A DNA stretch of 64,000 nt. Origin: Parelaphostrongylus tenuis (taxonomy: Eukaryota; Nematoda; Chromadorea; Rhabditida; Metastrongylidae). The notes beneath the pieces were generated by a model that ran no database searches, was not told the DNA's origin, and worked only from the letters and a program-made list of their open reading frames with translations. This document shows, in pieces, positions 11,201 to 23,600 of this stretch. The stretch spans positions 496,001 through 560,000 of the forward strand of contig JAHQIW010001340.1 in NCBI GenBank assembly GCA_019055375.1, read 5' to 3'. The position numbers and the translations under genes were made by a program. Each line of letters begins with the position of its first letter. Position 1 is the stretch's first letter.

Positions 11201-14200
11201 TTATGAGGCTGTGTTGTCATGAATGCATGCGCCCATAGGGCTTTATCACTATAGGCGTCCACATCCAACCGCGTCCCATGTTTCTCTAATTCCACTTTCA
11301 TTCACATTGTCGTTCAATAACCTGGTTACTGCTTCTTATGAGTCGATTTGCATGATTCAATTTAAATAACCGAAAAAGAGACCCTTCTGGGGTTCGTTCA
11401 AATCCTCACAATACATAGGTGGTCTACTTGATGGTTTCTACTGTGAGTGAAGGTCAGTAATGATTGCTTTCAGTCTTCTGCGGATCTCTATTCTTTATGC
11501 GGCGAGATTCATAATGGGGATTGAATGATAGTTATAATACCAACAGCAATGAAATTAACAACAAATATGATATTACCTGTGCAATAGCTTATCAAAAATG
11601 GATAACGCCATGGTAGTGATGTTGCTCATTACGCAAACAACTCAAACCACTTAGGAGATGGATCGAGGCTCTACCGTGCTCTAACAGATTTCTAATATTT
11701 CCAAGATTGGGAAGCCGGTATCAAACCATGCTGAGACGAGCTCATTTCATGTGCACCATGTGAAACAACTCTGTCACGCGGCTTCCTTGAGATTCCACGA
11801 AGTTTCAACTAAACCAGCAATCAGCGTCATTCGCAAGGAAGACAAAAATCCTGAATTAGTAGCCAAGTCGCACGTCAAATATATTTGAAGCTTTCGGCGA
11901 GTGATGGGGACGAGGAAGCGAATCGAATGAATAAAAAGCTGCGATGTGCAGAGCGCGATATTTCTAATGTCGGCTCGCGTAACAAGATTATCTATTATTT
12001 TTATTTTACATTAGCCGTTGTCACAATTTAGTGTGAAGGTTCCGACACTTCTTACATTTAATTCGTTTTCTCGCAGTCATTTTCCGCGAAGGTCCTCGAA
12101 TATTTCGCGTGCTGCATCGACTGCTTCAAAAATGTCTTCTACGTGATTGTTTAGAAGGTTAGCCAAGACAATCGTTTTTGCAGTCTCAGAGGTATCCTAA
12201 GGAGCTCGTTGGTTGATTACAAGAGACTGTCAGTGTAGTGGATAGAAGCATAGCTTTGATTATCACCTTTCTAATAAAGAGTATCATTAAGTACTGTTCT
12301 TTCCTGCTCACAACGTAATCGAACCGAGTTATGCTGACAACTACTGGATATACATATTCTTCGGAAATTCTTTCACTGTATTTGTAGCACTGTTGTGATG
12401 TCATATTTGTTCAAGAATGAAAGTACGCTATGCATGAAGGGACGTTGAACTCTCGCCTGACATTCATTTAGCATATCACTCAGCATTGTCGGATATTATG
12501 TCGGACAATGTTATAATATTACTATAACAGCACCATCAAAATAAAGAATTCTTGCAGTGTGAAATATTTTTGTTCGACATTCAGAAGAGGTGCGTCAATT
12601 GTTTCCTGGTACTACATCAACTAGCGACGACGATAGCACGCCTCCGACACGGTCGGTTATACACTCTTGTTACTGACTAATCTCCTTATGTCGTGATGAT
12701 GGTCTGCATAAAGTTATGTATTGAATTATGATGACGATCAGTTCTCAATTTGTGAAGGTACCTAAACGACCTTGACTTTCTGCCTGATGGCCGACTGATC
12801 ATCTCTGAATCCAGTACTAAATTCGACGATAAAGATTTTATCTATGACCTTCTGGAGCATCGACCAAATGGAAGGTATGGATTTGTTGTTTGCACATGCA
12901 TACTGAGCAAGGTACAATTCATCCTGTTGTTTGCAACCAACATGTAGTCACGTCACCGAAGAAATATATTTGGAGGGTGCAGTTACCGTATTACCTTTCT
13001 GTTCCGTCTCATAACGAAATGTAGCCCATTTCAGGATACTGCAGTACGATCTGGCTAGGGATAAGCTTTCTGTGCTAGTCAGTGATTTGTACTTTCCAAA
13101 CGGAGTTCAGGTTGTTCGAGGGATAGTCTTGATTGCGGAAATGGGAAAAGCTAGAATTCTCGAGCAAGTTATTCTCTAATCATCTATGTGTATTTCGTTG
13201 ATCATCCGTTTGATAGCGTTGGAATTCATAAAACATGCTTCTTTCGTTTAGAAGTACATGATTTAAGAAGCAGATTATCAACAATAAGAGTAGAGCCTTT
13301 TGCTCAATTATTCACTGCTATCTTCAGTGATGACAGTGTGACCTGTATGTCATTAAACAAATATATTGATGCTAGTTACTTCGAAAATGAAACCACTGGA
13401 ATCAACAAACACTTCGCGAGAAATACAACGTACAGTTTTTTCTTATCTTTGAAGTTCATGTGCTGGTTAGTTGACGAGTGCTCGCTTCGTTTGTCTGCCA
13501 CGCGAGCTTTTTGATATCCGCCGTAGAGGAAGCCTCCAACTTGGTAAATTAAGCCTTTATATACAAAGCACAATGTAACGACAAAAAATAACGGTACCAT
13601 TAATGTACTCAAACATGTGAGTGATGAGCAACAATTTTTCAGAATTCATATGGAAAGCTTGATGAGAAGCGAGATCCTTAATTGCATGCGAGTTTTAGTG
13701 AGAAACTGGTCTATGAAATTATAAATGTAAGTTAAGATGAGCACCTATGACTTCGGAGGCATGAGAGCTACTCTGAGAAGGGACGGTGGTATGCTGTGAT
13801 GTGCAGCTGTAATACAATAGTATCGAGTAGAACTTTAAGTGGGCATAATAAGTAACGTATGGATTACATTACACTGGGACGGCTAATAAGACTTTGCAGA
13901 GTGACCTAAAAATTACCTATATGTCATTAAACAAATATGATGAGCACCGATGACTTCGGAGCTATGAGAGCTTCCTCAGGAAGTGGATTGGTATATGACG
14001 AGAGACCTATGTAGATTGCTTGCTGAGAGAGCCTAGCATCATTCTAGTATATGCTTATCGATGTAGAGGTGAGCGGATTGATAAATGTAAGCAAGAAAGC
14101 AAGCGATGAGATCTGATGCTGGCGACTTTGACGCTGCGTCTGTAAGCAAATAATCTGCCATGAGTGTGACTCTTCGCCATTCACTCTACAGGTGTTCGCC

Positions 14201-14939
14201 TGTGAGTGACTGACAAAACACATTTCAGCGGTCAGCTGCATGTCGAAAAACCAGCGTCCAGTAGAGTGAGAAATGAATAAACTAAAAGACAATATGCCGG
14301 ACAGATCAAAATATGTCGTCCGCTACAGATGAAAAATTTTATGTCGTAATAAGCTATGTTGTGTTTCGCATCGGCATGGAGTATGATGCTCACTAGAATC
14401 TCTTATTGATTCGGTATTGACATGATTATGAATAGCACCGAATTCCAGATATTCTCCTTCATCGGGTAATGTTCGCGTGCTCATCAATAATCTTCCTGGT
14501 TATCCGGATAATATTCGTCTGGCAAGCAACGGTGCCCTCTGGGTTCCATTGGCTGCAACCAGGGCGGAAAATGACAACTGGTTAGCTGTCAGACCGAAAT
14601 TACGTACACAGCTCACTAAAGTATGCTTTCCTCACTGTTTTCGCTTTAGAAGAAAGAAAGTTTCTCATGATAAGAATAGAAGAAAAGAAGATTTTCATAT
14701 TTGTAGCTGTTTTCGTCGCAAGCTTTGCAAGCCATTGTGGACTGGATGACGTCCAAATGCGGTCTGATTCTGAAGGTTAGTGTTCTAAGACGAGAATAAG
14801 GAAAGCTATCAGAACGTTATCTGATATCTTCCGGTCTGTATCATATAAGTCATGGTATGAGTTTACACTGTCTACCTTGTCCCACGTAATACTCTTCCAA
14901 GCTGCCTCGGGATACAGGTCATTCTATCAGGCCATCAAT

Positions 14940-15001
<62 letters not shown>

Positions 15002-15042
15002 ATGTGTGTGTATGTGTATGTGTAAGTGTTTGCGTGTGGGTG

Positions 15043-15108
<66 letters not shown>

Positions 15109-15326
15109 GATAGGGTATGCCTTTTTCCGTCTGTAACACTTCCTTAGTTCTTGCTAATATATAATATCCGAATTTTCAGATAGATCCTGAATCTGGCAAG
15201 GTGCTGGAGTCATTGCACGACAGAACCGGCCACATTTCAGAAATATCGGTTGCTGTGGAAGACGGTCGCGGAAATCTTCTTATTGGTAGCGATGCCCAGT
15301 ACTATATAGGCAGGATTAAACTGTAG
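5239..15326 (+). CDS. APMAP-like protein (strictosidine-synthase-like beta-propeller), 5' end missing
   Basis: Ten joined exons: 5239-5366, 9105-9285, 10274-10368, 10800-10873, 12585-12651, 12758-12874, 13035-13163, 14449-14620, 14707-14775, 15180-15326 (stop TAG). Phases agree throughout, giving about 392 residues; human APMAP is 416. Visible landmarks in order: a hydrophobic membrane anchor (residues ~9-32) followed by APID, GPESI (~76), [18 protein letters not shown] (~117-134), [12 protein letters not shown] (~144-155), [34 protein letters not shown] and KLFSSQ. These match the family layout of a short cytosolic tail, one transmembrane helix and a six-bladed propeller, so a type II membrane protein facing the ER lumen or outside is expected. 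Substrate is unknown; arylesterase activity is reported for mammalian APMAP. The initiator exon was not found upstream of 5239. The intron after 13163 appears to begin with GC. Very large first visible intron (3.7 kb) with nested elements. Confident in family, less in exact 5' end. Confidence 0.85.
5440..5862 (-). pseudogene. rpl-27A: 60S ribosomal protein L27a (uL15) copy, truncated
   Basis: From 5862 down to 5458 the minus strand encodes residues matching L27a from [15 protein letters not shown] to GGACILVA without any intron. Missing is the N-terminal MA-SLRKTRK segment: homology stops at the edge of the SINE starting at 5863. The usual stop after ILVA is read through (TAT where TAA would be expected), adding YAAIC before TGA. 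Several near-invariant positions are changed: GKHRKHPGG reads [16 protein letters not shown] reads GRGKADG, HPGYFG reads HPGLFG. It lies antisense inside the first visible intron of the APMAP-like gene. I infer a retrocopy or broken duplicate. The alternative is a live gene whose first exon lies beyond the SINE, using the TCTTAG at the boundary as acceptor; I found no such exon. Confidence 0.7.
5863..6165 (+). repeat. SINE-A, near full length
   Basis: The head GTGGCGCAGTGGTTAGAGG resembles a tRNA A-box region and ACTGGTTCGATCTCGCGCTC a B-box region. A ~200 bp body follows (CACCAAGCCATCCATCC, CTCAGACTTGTTTGGGAGG, CTGACTCGGTTCAGCGGGAGG, GATGTGCATTCATTCACC, GATTGATCAACGCCGAGAG), with a TTTATCC-type tail. 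This is the architecture of a tRNA-derived, Pol III-transcribed retroposon. It abuts the broken rpl-27A copy. Confidence 0.85.
6195..6602. repeat. tRNA-like element B with inverted flanks
   Basis: A 70 bp tRNA-like unit at 6431-6508 starts GCCTCGGTGGTGTAGTGG and ends CTGAGGC, so a 7 bp acceptor-like stem can form; GGGTTCGATTCCCGCC is a good B-box. The anticodon loop lacks the normal U33, so this is not a usable tRNA. Sequence after it (GTTTTTGCTCACCACTCAAT to TAGGTATA, 6510-6542) is repeated inverted at 6198-6229, and an AATGC-ATCAAAGATACTATTG block is in direct repeat at 6265-6305 and 6560-6600. The unit is therefore embedded in a composite inverted/direct repeat structure. Confidence 0.75.
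7250..7610 (-). pseudogene. mariner-family transposase N-terminal fragment
   Basis: The frame carries a helix-turn-helix block resembling the mariner DNA-binding domain: [20 protein letters not shown] preceded by EPSTRT. No catalytic domain follows in frame; the remainder is unrelated or scrambled. It sits antisense in the large first visible intron of the APMAP-like gene. A dead relic. Confidence 0.7.
8827..8985. repeat. imperfect (AAT)n microsatellite
   Basis: About 160 bp of AAT/AGT/AAC/GAT-type triplets, spelled on the plus strand as runs of AATAGT and AATAAT with drift to GATGATAATG. It lies inside the first visible APMAP-like intron, about 120 bp before the acceptor of the second visible exon. 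It produces long spurious open frames of Ser/Asn or Leu/Ile. Confidence 0.9.
9828..10087 (+). repeat. SINE-A copy
   Basis: Contains the partial tRNA-like head (GTGCGCCGCACACAAAG, GGTTCAATCCCGCGCTTATG), GGCTCACCAAGCCATCCATC, GTCTCAGACTTGCTTGGGAGG, GGGAGGCCACCGCGA and GGTGCATCCCTCCGGGATTG. The A-box end and the ATTCACCTCAAACG stretch are lost. Lies in the intron between APMAP-like exons 9105-9285 and 10274-10368. Confidence 0.8.
10478..10640 (+). repeat. tRNA-like SINE-C copy
   Basis: The head GGCGCAGCGGCCGAGTGG resembles the 5' half of a class II tRNA (Ser/Leu type). The body TGGAACGCCACAGCCAGAC followed by ATCCTCGAGATTACAGG recurs as its reverse complement at 62025-62110 and, more weakly, at 56325-56390. 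Located in an APMAP-like intron. Confidence 0.65.
14941..15105. repeat. compound (GT)n-(TA)n microsatellite
   Basis: About 55 bp of uninterrupted GT, a short mixed GTGTATGTG section, then about 55 bp of uninterrupted TA. It occupies the middle of the last APMAP-like intron (14776-15179) and is likely length-polymorphic. Confidence 0.97.
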
Positions 15327-15407
15327 CACCGTCAAGTACTTCGGTGGCCACTCCACGAAAATGCGGCAGTAGCATCGTATGCTTCATAATATGTATAGAA
15401 ATTTTAG

Positions 15408-15413
15408 AATAAA
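15408..15413 (+). terminator. polyadenylation signal AATAAA
   Basis: A canonical AATAAA 82 bases after the APMAP-like stop codon, in an AT-rich context. It is a plausible 3' end for that transcript and fits the usual short nematode 3' UTR. Confidence 0.7.
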
Positions 15414-18400
15414 GCCCTGAAATCTTACTTCCTTGAATTGTTTCTGCTGAAATATACGTAATTTAACCAATTTTGCTGGAATTCAAAGTGATTATAAAAA
15501 TTAATCTCAATTTTTTGAAGTAAAGTAAAAGTCACTAGCTCAAACTTTTTCCGTTCATTTTCCAGCTTCATCTTGTCAGAGGTGCAGAGAGCTGTGAAGC
15601 AACGATAAATAGTTGTATACTTTAACAAGAATTACGATAACGATAAATGATTGTTTGCTATGCATAGCCATCGGTTAGATGCCATTTGTTCTACTGTTCG
15701 AAACAGGCACTTATTTAATGCCGAAAAGAGTTTCAAGAAAAGCATGACCTAGAGTTGTGCCATCCTTCAACATTTTGGCCGCAATCGGGCATGATGGAAT
15801 GAAGCAGGACAAATTCATGGTAAAAGAGATCATAAAAATGGGAGAAGAACTTGCCCTTTACTTACTCTATAAAATGACGACTGACGGAAACCCCTATCAT
15901 CATCAGGTTCAACACTGTATCTTGTATATCATATTCTATTTCCTATCCAATTACATCCAGTCTCGTACTACATACGAATAAAAATTCTTCTCACCCTACG
16001 TGGTAATTAGGTGCGCTCTATATCTGCTCATTAGGAAAATATAATGTGTTTACAGGTTCGGAGTTTGACTTTAGAATTATTTGATACGCATTTCGACCAA
16101 TAGCCGTGATGATAAATACACCGTCAAAGCGATTTTCGTTATCTATGTGCTTCTTTGTTTCTGAAGTAATACCAGCACTTCCCTCTCACCTTTTTCATCC
16201 TGTAGCTGAACCGAATTCCTGCTCATAAAAGAGTATAATCGGGCTTAGTACTGCACAATGCTGCCATGGCGTTGTCAATTGATCCGCTTATTCTGTGCTA
16301 CGGAATAGTTAGCGCATAACACCCGAAGCTGGTTTTTCAGCAAGTGACGGAAAATGTCGATCGATCACTACAGTGCTTGAGAATTTCGCATATTCATGAA
16401 GCAGTTTTTCTATTCTTTGCCAAGTGTGTATATTCTTCATAAAAAAATATTTTTCTTGCTCAAAATTTGTTGTACAGTGATGTTTCAAGAAAAAAGACGC
16501 AAGCACTGTATTGCTAAAACCAATGATGCGATGTGCAAAATATCTTGTTCTGCTAGTAATCATTGGTTTCAATTTGGGAACAATGAAAAAACATGCATGT
16601 TGTTGGAAAAAATTGTAGGATCAAATGATATTTCAACTAATCTTTTGTAATGAAAGAATGCATATCGGGTTGATTCGACAGCTCAGGTGCCAAGAAGCAC
16701 ATGAACTTTGTTCAAAATGAAATTTCTTTAGTAAAAGCTCACTATGAACGTAAAATCAGTAAAAACTTTCCTATTCTAGTTTTAGCTATTTATTTTGAGT
16801 TCAAACTATTTACTACAATCGATGGTTTTTCTCATTCTGCTAATTCTGGCACTGAAGATCCCGACACAAAAGTCCTAGGCGTTTTTTTGTGAACCTTTTC
16901 CTCCGATTGATTATAAATAATATCTTACTCGTTCTTATCGAATGCACAAATAGTAACATTCAGGGTGCGACATCGATTACTATCCACCCGGACATGAGGT
17001 AAGGAACACTTAGCCAACGTTGATTTACATGGACATACTTTCTTTGTAATTGTTAATCTAGTCACATTAAGGTTTTTTCGAGCAATTTTTGTATTTGTAA
17101 AAGGAATGCGCAGTGGTTATAGGTACCCAGCAATATGTAGATATTTACTCGCCAGTTTCATCCCGTACTTCGGGTCAATCTAACCGTCTATTTCGCCGAG
17201 GGCCAACGACGTAACTCCATACTTGTTTGGGAAGGTGTAACCACTGACTTGAAATTGTTTCTCAAAATTGACTGTCGCTAATTTCGGCATTTAATCAGCA
17301 TCTTATTACATCGCTTAGTTTGCGCAAGTTGTTTGAGGATTCTCTACCCGGCTAACATTTCGACGTCTTTATCTTCCTCAGGGCCGGACTAGTTAAAGCC
17401 TTTTGTTCACAAGCCTTCGTCCTCGCAGTCTAGGATTTCGTAATCGAATGGAGTGGAGTATTCCAAAGCTGATCATTGCTCGAATGTGCATTTAGCGGAA
17501 TCCTTTTACTGGCCACTGCGGTTGCTAATCAGTTCTCCGTATAAATCGTTTTTTGCGGTAGGAATGTAATCTGCAGCAGTCAGTACATCTTTGGTTGGTA
17601 TGTTAGGAATAGTCGATGTAATCCATTGGTTGGCCAGCACATGTCATTGTATCGGCCGAATATGCAATCATTCGTTTCTAAAACGCTAGGAATGGAATTG
17701 AATACACGACGTGACGCTATCTATTTAATCAACACGGTTCTCGATCATTTTTCCTTAATAATCGCAATCAGTGAGGTAATGTGTTTTTGGGGAGAGCAGA
17801 TTGAATAGGAAATGAAATCAAACAGTCGGAAAATTATTCTGACTGAGATTTTCGAGTACATGACGAATTTTGTTGTAACATAAAGTTAGATATTGGAAAA
17901 ACAATAAGCCTCCTCCAATATTTACTTAAATGGACATGACAAATATACGAAGATAATTCTAATAAAAGAAAAGCACTTTAAGTAGGCAGCTTTGAACACA
18001 TGGGATGATCCAAAGCGTTGTCGGATTATCAGCAGCTGATGTCTATTGTGCTAAAAAATGTACCGAATAGCTTCATGATTTCAAATACCGACTCACACGT
18101 GCCTGTTAAATTTACGTAAACGAACCCTTGACTCTTTCGAATAACAGAATTGCCATGTTCATTGATGGCTTAAACCTAGCATTCACATAGAGATTAGTTT
18201 GTTTTCCACTTGGAAATCCCACGTCAAAGAAGAGTACTTTTGGAGACTTGTATGTTAATAATTTTCAAGATCTTGGATTATTATCAGCAACAATTGCCTC
18301 AGTGACCACGTACTTCTGATGAGCCATTGAACAGGAGCTCTTTTATCTCTTCCACAATAGCAGGCACATGATGAGCTTGATTTGCGTAAAAACTGCGACG

Positions 18401-20659
18401 ATTCGTATTGATAAATAGCAGCTTCCAACAAAGGCCTTTGTAGAAGATCCAGCCTCCACTTCCGGTTCGTCATCACCAACTTCATTGGTAATTCCTTTAC
18501 TTTCGGGAGGAGCAGCAGCGACTAAGCATTGCCAAAGCACACATCCAGTTTGATTGTTGTTTTATGAATAATCAACTAGTCTAGAAGTGACGCAAAAAAA
18601 TTTGCCCGCTACCATAGACTATGGGAAAAAAATGGTCATATGGAGTCTCACCTGTCACAGCGACCCCTAACCCGACACTACGTACGAGCCATGTTATGCA
18701 TATTGCATCAACGTGAAAAAAAAGATAAACCTTAACCAACTAGGCAAAAATTGTAGATTCCAGTGTTTCTTATTTCATTTATCTAAGTCTACTCAAACAC
18801 TGACAGCTCAATCGTAGCCAACGAACGTTCCTTTGCGATAAACTGCAATAGCAAGTCCACACTTTCACCAGAATTGCCAAAGGTGATGTGGGGTTCGCCA
18901 AGAAGCTACAGTTGTTCTTGTGATATAAACCTAATCCAAATGACAACGCCCTCTAAGGAGGCACTACTGTTTCCATGAAAGCGATGCAGGAAAAACGCCA
19001 GCGAAGAAATCCTTGGAAACCTACAAGCGTTCTAACGGCAAACGAATTTCATTATTCATACAATTCTATGATGACCTCTCTTTACGAGATTTAAGTAATC
19101 TGGTGCCCTCATGTTCTAAGAGCATTCAAATCCATAATTTAGCAAATTTTTTCCGCTTTTGTGAATGAGTTGATATGACGTAACCACAGTTATTCTTATT
19201 CTGCACATGCTATTTAGAATGCTAAAACATAGAAAACCTTCATTTTTACTTTCTATTTGAGTGCCGCCGATTTTGTGGCACATTAAAGAAAAAGAAGATA
19301 ATTACGTAATTAAAAACAAACAAGAAGACATTAACCAGTGAGGAATTAAAGGATCGTGTTAACATATGAAATATTTTGTTATAACTGGAGGTGAGTCTCA
19401 TTGTGAAAGGGATAAATCGGTGAGAACAAAGCTAAGAATTGAAAGTCGTATTAAAAATACATATTGGGCAAACAATTTTGGAGTGATAACGGGATGAATG
19501 CGAGAGTTAGGAACGAGGTGTAGAGTACGAAGAGATGTATATGAAGGAACGATGAGGATTTCTAAAATTCAAACAAATGCAAGTGAGAACAAAACACCCA
19601 AGTTATTGAAAACTAGAGTCAGATTAGCAGCAGAACGGACGGAGAGATATCGCACTGAGGAGGGATAGGTATAGGAGAGTTGTACAAAGATATATGAATC
19701 CGTATCAACAAAATATTATTATGAGAAAATGTACCTCCTATTCGTAACATCGTTGCGCACAGCGAATTGTGGCCAATGCACATCGTCATGAAAGCTTACG
19801 CACGCATTTGACCCCGCCTAATTCCAGTTTGATACAATTTCTATATTATGTTGAGAAAATACTGAACAATCGGCAAAAATGGGTTGTCACCAATGAATTT
19901 CAAATGATTGGTTATTGCGTAAAAAGAAACCATTAAACGCCGTTAATTACGGCACGCTGTGAGATAAGAATAGTTGGCACATTTTGTTTACAACATAACA
20001 ACAAAAATCGAGAATAAAAGAAGAGGTGATGCGGTCTTACCCATAACCGCTATTGACAACTTATACGTTGAACATATATCGCATAAAACAAATAGCTAAA
20101 ATGAGTGTAGTGGAAGATAATGCACAACATGCACAACGAAAAAAAAAAAACGATGAAGAAGACGAAGGAAGTAAAACTCGTGTCTGTACAGCACTTTACG
20201 GACTGAGATCCGACATAGGTCAATGCTGCATGAAATCAACAACGACGACGCATGGGCGATCACAGGATGAATTAAGCTAAAACTGATGGAGATTCATACC
20301 ACAAAGAGTACCACACTACTACCAAGTGTTACACACAAACACTGCATCGCAGATGACATGACGAATGGGGTGAGTGGTGATGAGCGCGCAAGTAGGATGC
20401 CATTGAATACGAGAATATCAACAATACAACTATACACAATCACATGAATCCAAAAAAAGGAAGGTAACCACTTTGAAAGGGTTCGAGAGATAGTAGGAAT
20501 AAAATAAGCAAACCTAGCTAATCATCTACATATGCACATTTGAAGACTGAAATGTGTGAAACATAACACTAAACACCGCCCTGATCGGTAACGGCGGTAC
20601 TACCACCTGAAAGAAAAAACTCTCGACCAATCTGTCGCTAGCCTCTAAAACCGTAAATC
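15414..20659. other. intergenic, no active gene recognised
   Basis: Between the APMAP-like 3' end and the 3' end of ccr-4 (convergent genes). Contents: an old SINE-like stretch near 17105-17250 (CGCAGTGGTTATAGG, ACTTGTTTGGGAAGG) and the decayed coding remnant at 18300-18540. A small exon-like island at 16963-17000 is flanked by CAG and GTAAGG but has no partner. Otherwise AT-rich unassigned sequence. Confidence 0.45.
18300..18545 (-). pseudogene. frameshifted coding remnant, unknown protein
   Basis: On the minus strand an acidic segment (AAPPESKGITNEVGDDEPEV) runs for about 35 codons. It then shifts frame to LLEAAIYQYESSQF and shifts again to YANQAHHVPAIVEEIKELLF before a stop at the end of EVRGH. 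All three pieces have protein-like composition and sit end to end with no splice sites at the shifts. I infer a decayed exon or retrocopy; I do not recognise the family. Confidence 0.35.
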
Positions 20660-23600
20660 CTATCGAGAATAGCTGCTCAGAGGGTGAGGCGGTGGCGGAG
20701 CACGCTGATGACTCGTAGGTATCACTGCGTACTGCGCCATGATTGGAATATGGTCAGATGGTACATGTGGGTGGGGAAAACCTGCAATTTATAGAATTTG
20801 ATATGATTAAGCAGCACCTTGCACAAATTACGCCATAAACGATACTTTATCTCAAGCTACTATACTGTAGGACAATTACAGTTATGAGCTACACCACTAC
20901 GAATACTTTTGAGAAATACCTATTGTTCTCTGGAAGAGTTTCACTAGAAAAGCACACAAACCGATTATTTTATTTTGAGCAACCCAGCTCGAGTCGAATG
21001 CACCAAGGAAACCCAGTCGAGCAAGGGACTGCGGTGTTGAAAAAATGTAATCGATCATTCCCTTGAAGTCCAACCTGAACAATCTCTTACTGTTATGTCA
21101 AACCCTCTCAATTGTCATCTTTGGAAACGGAAAAAGTGGAGGTAATGCTCACGTATAATTTGTAAACGGTATGTTACTAAGCTCCACAGCAGAATCGAGC
21201 CGAAGCGAATGCGTGAAGCTGGCTGGATCACGTACACCTGATGAGAACCGCTCAAGACAACTGTCATCTCGGAACGCTTTCAAATCCACATGAGACCGTG
21301 ATATTTGTCCACGAGAAAGAAACTCAAAAACTCCTGGAAGCGAAGTAACTGATAAACATGGGCTGTATTGTATGTAAATATTTTCTCTATATTTCTCTCC
21401 CATATATTGTTTTGAACACTTCCTTACATGAATGACTACTAATTCTTAAACTACTTCAAACTATTATACTACAACTATAACCACTCTGATACTATTAACT
21501 AATGCTCATATTACATTTAATTATATTACGTTACACTGTATATATGTACATATGTATATGTATGTATAAAAAGGATAAAAGGATAAAGCTCTCGGCATTG
21601 AGCAATCCCTGAGGGATGCTCCATGCATTCGACTTCAATTTTTAACTTCGTTTTGAGGTGATTGAATGCACATCTGGCCTTTACAATAACTCGCGGTGGC
21701 CTCCCGCTGAACCGAGTCAGTGCTGCTTATCCTCCCAGACAAGTCTGAGACCTGCCTGGTACCCATATGTATGTATACATTTAGAAATATATATATATAT
21801 GTATATATGAATGTATGTACGTACATAATATATTCATGGTTTTTATACGTTAGACGGCGACAATTTATAAACCGATCTCATTCGATGGACAAGAACTTTT
21901 TATATGAGTGTTAGTAATCGTATGACGGCTTGAATCTTTGGCTAGAGCCTTACCTGTTCGGTTTTTCAAATCATTCTTTAATAGCGCTGTAGAATCCAAA
22001 ATAAAATTATGTTTCACACGACCACTTGTTTCTGTCTTTTGTTCTTATCTCGCTTATATTTCCCTGGACAAAACTTCTTTGGAGTGCTAGTACTCATTCA
22101 ATAGCACAAATTTCGAGGAACTCAAAAATGCGTTTGCCTTTTGAAAAAGCTTTTTTGATAGCACTGCAGGCAAAAGAAGAAATTTGTGCTTTGAACCTCG
22201 CCGCACAGAGCTCTTGCTTTAACTATAAGTAGTCATTCAATGTCGCAAGTTCCAGTGGTTTCAACGCTGTGCTTATTTTCTAGAACAACCATTTAGCAGG
22301 GAAGATTGACCAAATTTCACATTTTCGACGACCTCGTTCACCAGCTAACTCACAGAGCGGCGGGAGTGGCGGAGTGATCGCTCGCATTTGAAAAATTGTC
22401 ATTCAGTTGAAGATTTTTTCACCGCATCGACACAAACTTTGGGTAAGGGCACATAAACCGATGCCTTAAACACGTGCTATCTCTTCAATGCTCATAAGAG
22501 CAATATTTTTAAGGCAACAGGAACCAACATAAATAAATACATGCATCTGCAGATAGACTAAGAATCGAATCTACAAAAAGTTGGAATTCAGGTTTCAAAA
22601 CAATCCACGCAGAGACCGCTAGCTTCAACTAACCATTAAACATGCACTACCGCGTAGTTCTCAACTAATCTTTACTTTTCTAGAACGCCTGGCTTTTCGA
22701 AATACAACCTTGCTGCAAAATGACGAAAACGAAAAGTTTCATAGGCTCCAAAAATGGAAATGCCCTCTTGCCAGAATGAACTTGAAAACTTTTTCTGGGA
22801 AAGTCTGCGAAAAGATTGTGTTGGTTTCCACTAAAATCAACATAGTTCATTATGAGGCATGGTTCATAACTGGATAGCCTCAATAAATTTGGGGGTGGGA
22901 TCGATATTATATTACACATGTATCAATGCCTACAGAACACCGATTGGTATTAAGGACTATCACATGTCAATAAATAGGCTAATACCTTCTAAGCTTCCGT
23001 TTGGAAATTTTTGAAGCACGAGGAATAGACAAGTCAAGGAAGGTGGGCCCGTAACAGGCTGGTGATTATTCTCTGTTCCATATCCATGCTTCAGGAGATC
23101 TGGAGCCACATCTTCACCTTTACACAAATCTCCGGCAAAGCAGATCATATGCGAAATTCTCCATTCAAATACATGACTTGATATTAGATGATAGTTGCGC
23201 CGTCGAGCATGGATGGAGAACAAATGCTCCACACTCATTTTTCATGACCATGGCTTCTCGAGTTCATGCAAAAGCAATCTTTCCAGGCATCCTGTCAGAT
23301 CTGACAGGAAACTATCTTACGTAGCTAGTCATACAACTCTCTTTCTCCTTCTGATAATGCCGTTGTAAAAGGGTGACATGAAACTCTAGATTATAAACCA
23401 GTGTGTAGCTGATTATTCATTCAAAAGCATAAATCTCTGACAACTACGCCACGTGGCTCCACGAATATGCAACAATTTCGTGGCCGCTTGCGCCTCAATT
23501 GAATCTATTCTTCATTAAGCAAATAGAATGACATCACATGTTCATATTTGCTTGAGTAAGTGTGCAAAATGGGTGAAATTTAGCTTTCAGGTTGAAAGTC

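Noticed and set aside
14877..15147. Cys-Val and Tyr-Ile repeat proteins
   Set aside because: Pure translation of the (GT)n-(TA)n microsatellite inside an intron.
16963..17001. Micro-exon between CAG and GTAAGG
   Set aside because: Neither possible frame matches a known protein and no neighbouring exons were found on that strand.
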